Shown here in pieces: positions 30,803-33,939 of a DNA stretch of 33,939 nt (positions within the stretch are counted from its first letter, which is position 1; each line of letters starts with the position of its first letter). Origin of the DNA: Ramlibacter sp. (GTDB taxonomy: Bacteria; Pseudomonadota; Gammaproteobacteria; Burkholderiales; Burkholderiaceae_C); assembly GCF_028291745.1 (NCBI RefSeq), contig NZ_JAQGNQ010000080.1, forward strand, positions 1 to 33,939. Direction: 5' to 3'. The notes under the pieces were generated by a model that was not told where the DNA came from, did no database searches, and worked only from the letters and a program-made list of their open reading frames with translations. The position numbers and the translations under genes are program-made.

Positions 30803-32080
30803 ATGGCAAAGGTCTTGAAGTGGGTGGCGGTGTTGTTGGCCGGTGGCGCGCTGCTGGTGGCGGCGGTGGCGATGGCGCTGCAGTCCTGGCTGCACAGCGA
30901 CGATTTCCGCGCGCGCGTGGAGCGCCAGGGCAGTGCGGCCCTTGGCGTGCCGCTGCAGTTCGGTCGCCTGTCCATCGACCTGTGGCCGCTGCCCGCAGTG
31001 GCCGCCGACGATGTCGTGCTGCAGACGCTCCCCGTGCTGAGCGTGGGCCGGGTCGAGGCGCGGCCGGTGTGGGCCGCGCTGCTGGCCGGCCGGCTGGAGA
31101 TCGCGACGCTGGTGGTGCGCAAGGCGGTGCTGCCGCAGATGGCGATCAGTGCGCTGGGCGCGGCCATGCAGAAGAAGGCGAAAGGCCGCGGTACGCGGCC
31201 CCGGCCGGTCGAGGAAAGCGGCAGCGCGCCCCTGGTGCTGCCCAGGCGTGCCGTCTTCGAGGACATCACCTGGGTCGACGACAAGGGCCAGCGCATCACG
31301 GTCGGCGCCGAGGCGCACCTGGGAGACGACGGCCTGCTGGAACAGGCCACGTTCAAGATCGTCCACGGCCGGCTTGCCGGCACGCACGGCACCGTCCGCC
31401 GCCAGGGCGAGCAGTGGCCGGTGCGCATCGATATCGGCGGCGGCCACATCGCCGGCGCGCTGCGCTTGCAAGCGGGTCGGCCCGGCATGCAAGTGCTGTC
31501 CGGGCAGCTCACGACCGAGAACGTCGAAGTGGCGGAACTGACTGCGCCCGGGCGGCCGCTGACGGGCAAGCTGCAGGCGCAGAGCAGCGTGCGCGCCGAG
31601 TTCCGCGAGCCGGGGCAGATCGCCGACGTGCTGACGACCGACACGCGCTTCACGGTGCGCGATGCGGTGGTACAGGGCATCGACCTGCAGAAGGCAGTGC
31701 AGACGGTCGGCCTGAGCCGCGGCGGCATCACCCACCTCGACCTGCTGGCCGGGCAGGTGCATACCCGCGGCAAGGCGGTGCAGCTCACGAACCTGGTGGC
31801 GACTTCGGGCGCCCTCTCGGCGACCGGCAACGTGGCGATCTCCGCCAGCAAGAGCCTCAATGGCCGGGTCAATGTCGACATGACCAACACCCGCGGTGCA
31901 CTGGGCGTGCCGCTGGTGGTGGGCGGCACCCTGGACTCGCCCAGCGTGACGCTCACCCGCGGCGCCATGGTGGGCGCTGCCCTCGGCACCCTGGTCCTGC
32001 CGGGCGCCGGAACGGCGGCCGGTGCCAGCACGGGCGATCGCATCGGCCAGAGCTTGCGCGGCTGGTTCGGCGGCAGATAG
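30803..32080 (+). CDS. AsmA-family envelope protein
   Basis: The 425-residue protein has one N-terminal membrane helix (WVAVLLAGGALLVAAVAMAL) and a long periplasmic beta-rich part, typical of AsmA-like proteins, which are thought to affect outer-membrane assembly and lipid transport. The AsmA-like start WLHSDDFRARVERQGSAALG with PLQFGRLSIDLWPLPAV and the C-terminal GRVNVDMTNTRGALGVPLVVGG, PSVTLTRGAMVGAALGTLVLPG are family-like; an inserted basic stretch KKAKGRGTRPRP follows near 125. The ATG at 30803 is five bases after GACAAT, with no ribosome binding site, so it may be leaderless. It is divergent from GST and upstream of the transglutaminase-like gene. Confidence 0.85.
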   Translation: MAKVLKWVAVLLAGGALLVAAVAMALQSWLHSDDFRARVERQGSAALGVPLQFGRLSIDLWPLPAVAADDVVLQTLPVLSVGRVEARPVWAALLAGRLEIATLVVRKAVLPQMAISALGAAMQKKAKGRGTRPRPVEESGSAPLVLPRRAVFEDITWVDDKGQRITVGAEAHLGDDGLLEQATFKIVHGRLAGTHGTVRRQGEQWPVRIDIGGGHIAGALRLQAGRPGMQVLSGQLTTENVEVAELTAPGRPLTGKLQAQSSVRAEFREPGQIADVLTTDTRFTVRDAVVQGIDLQKAVQTVGLSRGGITHLDLLAGQVHTRGKAVQLTNLVATSGALSATGNVAISASKSLNGRVNVDMTNTRGALGVPLVVGGTLDSPSVTLTRGAMVGAALGTLVLPGAGTAAGASTGDRIGQSLRGWFGGR

Positions 32081-32200
32081 ATCGGCGAACAGCTGCCAGG
32101 GGCGACCGGCAGCGGCGTCCTACAGCGGTCGGTGGCACAAGCCGATCCATACGTGCTGGGCGGCGGCTAGCATTTTCTTCATTCCCACCGGAGGTACCGC

Positions 32201-33052
32201 ATGCACCTGTCGACCGTCGAAACGGTCCTCGAGTACCAGGTCGACGCCCCCACGCACTTGTGCTTCAACATCGAGGCGGCGCACTGGCCGACGCAGAAGA
32301 TCCTGAGCGAGCGGCTGCACATCTCGTCCGGCGTCACGCCGCATCGCTACACCGAGCCGCGCAGCGGCAACCGCTTCATCCGCTTCGACGCGGCCCCGGG
32401 GCCGCTTGCCCTGCGCTACAAGGCCGAAGTCGAAGTGCACACGTCGGCGAGTGACACCACCCTGCGCGAGACGCCGGTCAACCAGGTGCCCGACGACATC
32501 TTTCCCTACCTGCTGGCCACGCGCTACTGCGAGTCCGACGCGTTGGGCAACGAGGTGCTGCGGCTGTTCGGGCAAGCGGCTCCCGGCCATGCGCGGGTGC
32601 GGGCGATCGTGGAGTGGATTCGCAGCGAGGTGGTCTACCGCCCGGGCAGCAGCGATTCCAACACCACCGCGCAACAGGTCTACCAGCAGCGCGCCGGCGT
32701 CTGCCGCGACTTCGCGCACCTGGGCATCACCTTCTGCCGCGCGCTCAACATCCCGGCGCGCATCGTCGTCGGCTACGTCTGGTTCGACGAGCCGCCGCAG
32801 GACTTCCACGCGCTGTTCGAGGCGTGGCTGGATGGGCACTGGGTGATGTTCGATCCCACCGGCATGGCGCCGGTCGACCGGCTGGTGCGCATCGGCACCG
32901 GGCGCGATGCCAAGGATGTTGCGTTCGCAACGATGTTCGGCCAGCTGCGCATGACCAGCAAGGAAGTGATGGTGCTGGAGCACGACCCGCGCCCGCGGGA
33001 CATGGTGGCGCCGACGCCAGCGCCGGCACTCGCCCGCGCGGCTGCGTTCTAG
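32201..33052 (+). CDS. Transglutaminase-like cysteine peptidase family protein
   Basis: The 283-residue protein has a beta-rich N-terminal region (about 1-110) and a transglutaminase core. The catalytic triad is visible: C168 in RAGVCRDFAHL, H203 in DFHALFEAWL and D218 in MFDPTG. No signal peptide is seen, so it is probably cytosolic. Bacterial members are often proteases or peptidases rather than transglutaminases; the substrate is unknown. The ATG at 32201 follows GGAGG with a good gap. It is 120 bp downstream of the AsmA-like gene, possibly with its own -10 (TAGCAT at 32168-32173), and convergent with the aldolase gene. Confidence 0.88.
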   Translation: MHLSTVETVLEYQVDAPTHLCFNIEAAHWPTQKILSERLHISSGVTPHRYTEPRSGNRFIRFDAAPGPLALRYKAEVEVHTSASDTTLRETPVNQVPDDIFPYLLATRYCESDALGNEVLRLFGQAAPGHARVRAIVEWIRSEVVYRPGSSDSNTTAQQVYQQRAGVCRDFAHLGITFCRALNIPARIVVGYVWFDEPPQDFHALFEAWLDGHWVMFDPTGMAPVDRLVRIGTGRDAKDVAFATMFGQLRMTSKEVMVLEHDPRPRDMVAPTPAPALARAAAF

Positions 33053-33064
33053 CTGCCTCGGCGC

Positions 33065-33835
33065 TCAGGTCTTGTAAGAGGGATCGAGCTTGTCCAGCTT
33101 GCGCAGCAGCGCCGGCCAGGCCAGCCTGGCCCCCTGGCCCGCCGTGGCCGTCTTCATCACCTCGCCGAGACCTTGCAGGATGCGCGGGTCGATCTGCACC
33201 AGCTCGCCACCGCCTTGCGCATCGATCTGGATCCGGCAGGTGTTCTCGAAGATGTACATTGCGACAAATGCATCCGGGATCGTGCGGCCGACGGTGAGCA
33301 GACCGTGGTTGCGCAGCAGCAGGTACTGGTTGCTGCCGAGGTCCTGCTGCAGGCGCGGCCTCTCGTCGTCGCGCAGGGCCACGCCTTCGTAGTCGTGATA
33401 GCCCAGCGAAGCGAGCACGAAGGTGCTTTGCTGGGAGATCGGCAGCACGCCGCACTTCTGCGCACTGACGGCGACGCCCGCGCGGCTGTGCGTGTGCAGC
33501 ACGCACTGCGCGTCGTCGCGCGCGGCGTGGATGCTGCTGTGGATGGTGAAGCCGGCGGGATTCACGGGGAAGGGTGAGGGCAGGAGCTTGTCGCAGTCCT
33601 GGTCGACCTTCACCAGCGAAGACGCGGTGATCTCGTCGAACATCAGCCCGTAGGGATTGATGAGGAAGTGATGTTCGGGACCGGGCACGCGCGCCGAAAT
33701 ATGCGTATCGACGAGATCATCCCAACCGTAAAAAGCGATCAGGCGATAGCAGGCGGCGAGATCGACGCGCTGCTTCCACTCGGCATCGGTCATATCGGCG
33801 GGCACGCTTTTGCGAAGGGCTTCGGCTGGCGACAT
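33065..33835 (-). CDS. Class II aldolase/adducin family protein
   Basis: The 256-residue protein has the zinc-dependent class II aldolase (AraD/FucA) fold. The metal ligands are H114 and H116 in VLHTHSRAGVAVSA and H177 in LLLRNHGLLTVGRT, all conserved. The N-terminal DLAACYRLIAFYGWDDLVDT and HFLINPYGLMFDEITASSLV are typical of the subgroup often annotated as class II aldolase without proven activity. Substrate (a sugar phosphate or hydroxy-acid) is not predictable. GGGAGAAG-like purines precede the ATG at 33835. The 104 bases after it to the window edge contain no recognisable gene. Confidence 0.92.
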   Translation of the reverse strand: MSPAEALRKSVPADMTDAEWKQRVDLAACYRLIAFYGWDDLVDTHISARVPGPEHHFLINPYGLMFDEITASSLVKVDQDCDKLLPSPFPVNPAGFTIHSSIHAARDDAQCVLHTHSRAGVAVSAQKCGVLPISQQSTFVLASLGYHDYEGVALRDDERPRLQQDLGSNQYLLLRNHGLLTVGRTIPDAFVAMYIFENTCRIQIDAQGGGELVQIDPRILQGLGEVMKTATAGQGARLAWPALLRKLDKLDPSYKT

Positions 33836-33939
33836 CAGGCTTCTCCCGGCTAGTTGAAGGGTTCCGGCGGAGACTACGCCCGACGATGCCGGGCGGCAAC
33901 GCCCTTTGCGGCACGGACGCCATGCCCGGATGCCGTGCG

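Noticed and set aside
1..33939. CRISPR array, tRNA, rRNA, insertion sequence or prophage
   Set aside because: No regularly spaced repeats, cloverleaf structures, transposase or phage protein motifs were found on either strand.

Overview
The window is 33.9 kb of GC-rich (by eye roughly two-thirds G+C), densely coded chromosomal DNA. Protein similarity, the polyphosphate gene set, MinCDE, NnrU, a beta-class-like glutathione transferase and -10 elements placed directly before start codons all fit a betaproteobacterium of the Burkholderiales, most likely Comamonadaceae (Ramlibacter/Variovorax-like). That assignment is inference from gene content. I see no rRNA, tRNA, CRISPR array, transposase, integrase or phage gene.

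Layout. 1-3.2 kb: small stress or housekeeping genes (SRPBCC protein, MazG-like pyrophosphohydrolase, DUF1428 protein, secreted esterase-like hydrolase, unknown helical protein). 3.4-4.2 kb: an orphan modA. 4.3-12.5 kb: a phosphate/polyphosphate island with a CYTH-CHAD protein, ppx, a Lys/Ala-rich ribbon-helix-helix (RHH) protein with its own palindromic operator, sixA, ppk1, pstS with a Pho box, and a divergent PPK2. 12.5-15.3 kb: orphan receiver, MFS transporter, a 428-bp gap carrying a terminator and DnaA-box-like sites, and an NnrU-family protein. 15.4-17.0 kb: SDR plus tiny hydrophilic protein, then an AHSA1-type SRPBCC protein. 17.1-18.9 kb: minC-minD-minE, with a repeat element built in frame into minC. 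19.1-20.7 kb: a small secreted protein whose 3' end overlaps a UdgX gene antisense; udgX is coupled to a DUF4130/TIGR03915-like gene. 20.9-23.9 kb: a phospholipid module in the order ybhP-clsB-ybhN, as in E. coli. 24.1-25.9 kb: PagL-like lipid A deacylase, a His-rich Spy/CpxP-like protein and a small secreted protein. 25.9-28.9 kb: copper efflux (cueR, copZ, copA) with two MerR-type operators. 28.9-33.8 kb: ene-reductase, GST, AsmA-like protein, transglutaminase-like protein and class II aldolase.

How the genes work together. PPK1 makes polyphosphate, PPX degrades it, PPK2 uses it to phosphorylate nucleotides, PstS captures phosphate, and the CHAD domain is a known polyphosphate-binding module. 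Placing a Lys-rich DNA-binding protein with its own operator in the middle makes this island the best candidate here for an uncharacterised arrangement. The copper genes form a CueR circuit. ClsB, YbhN, YbhP and PagL all concern the envelope. The DUF4130-UdgX pair is a DNA-repair module.

Two repeat families occur: perfect hairpins with arms TAGGGTGGGTTGCC or close variants (4.27 and 10.48 kb), and CTCCC/GGGAG elements (2.86, 7.8 and 18.6 kb), the last one translated inside minC.
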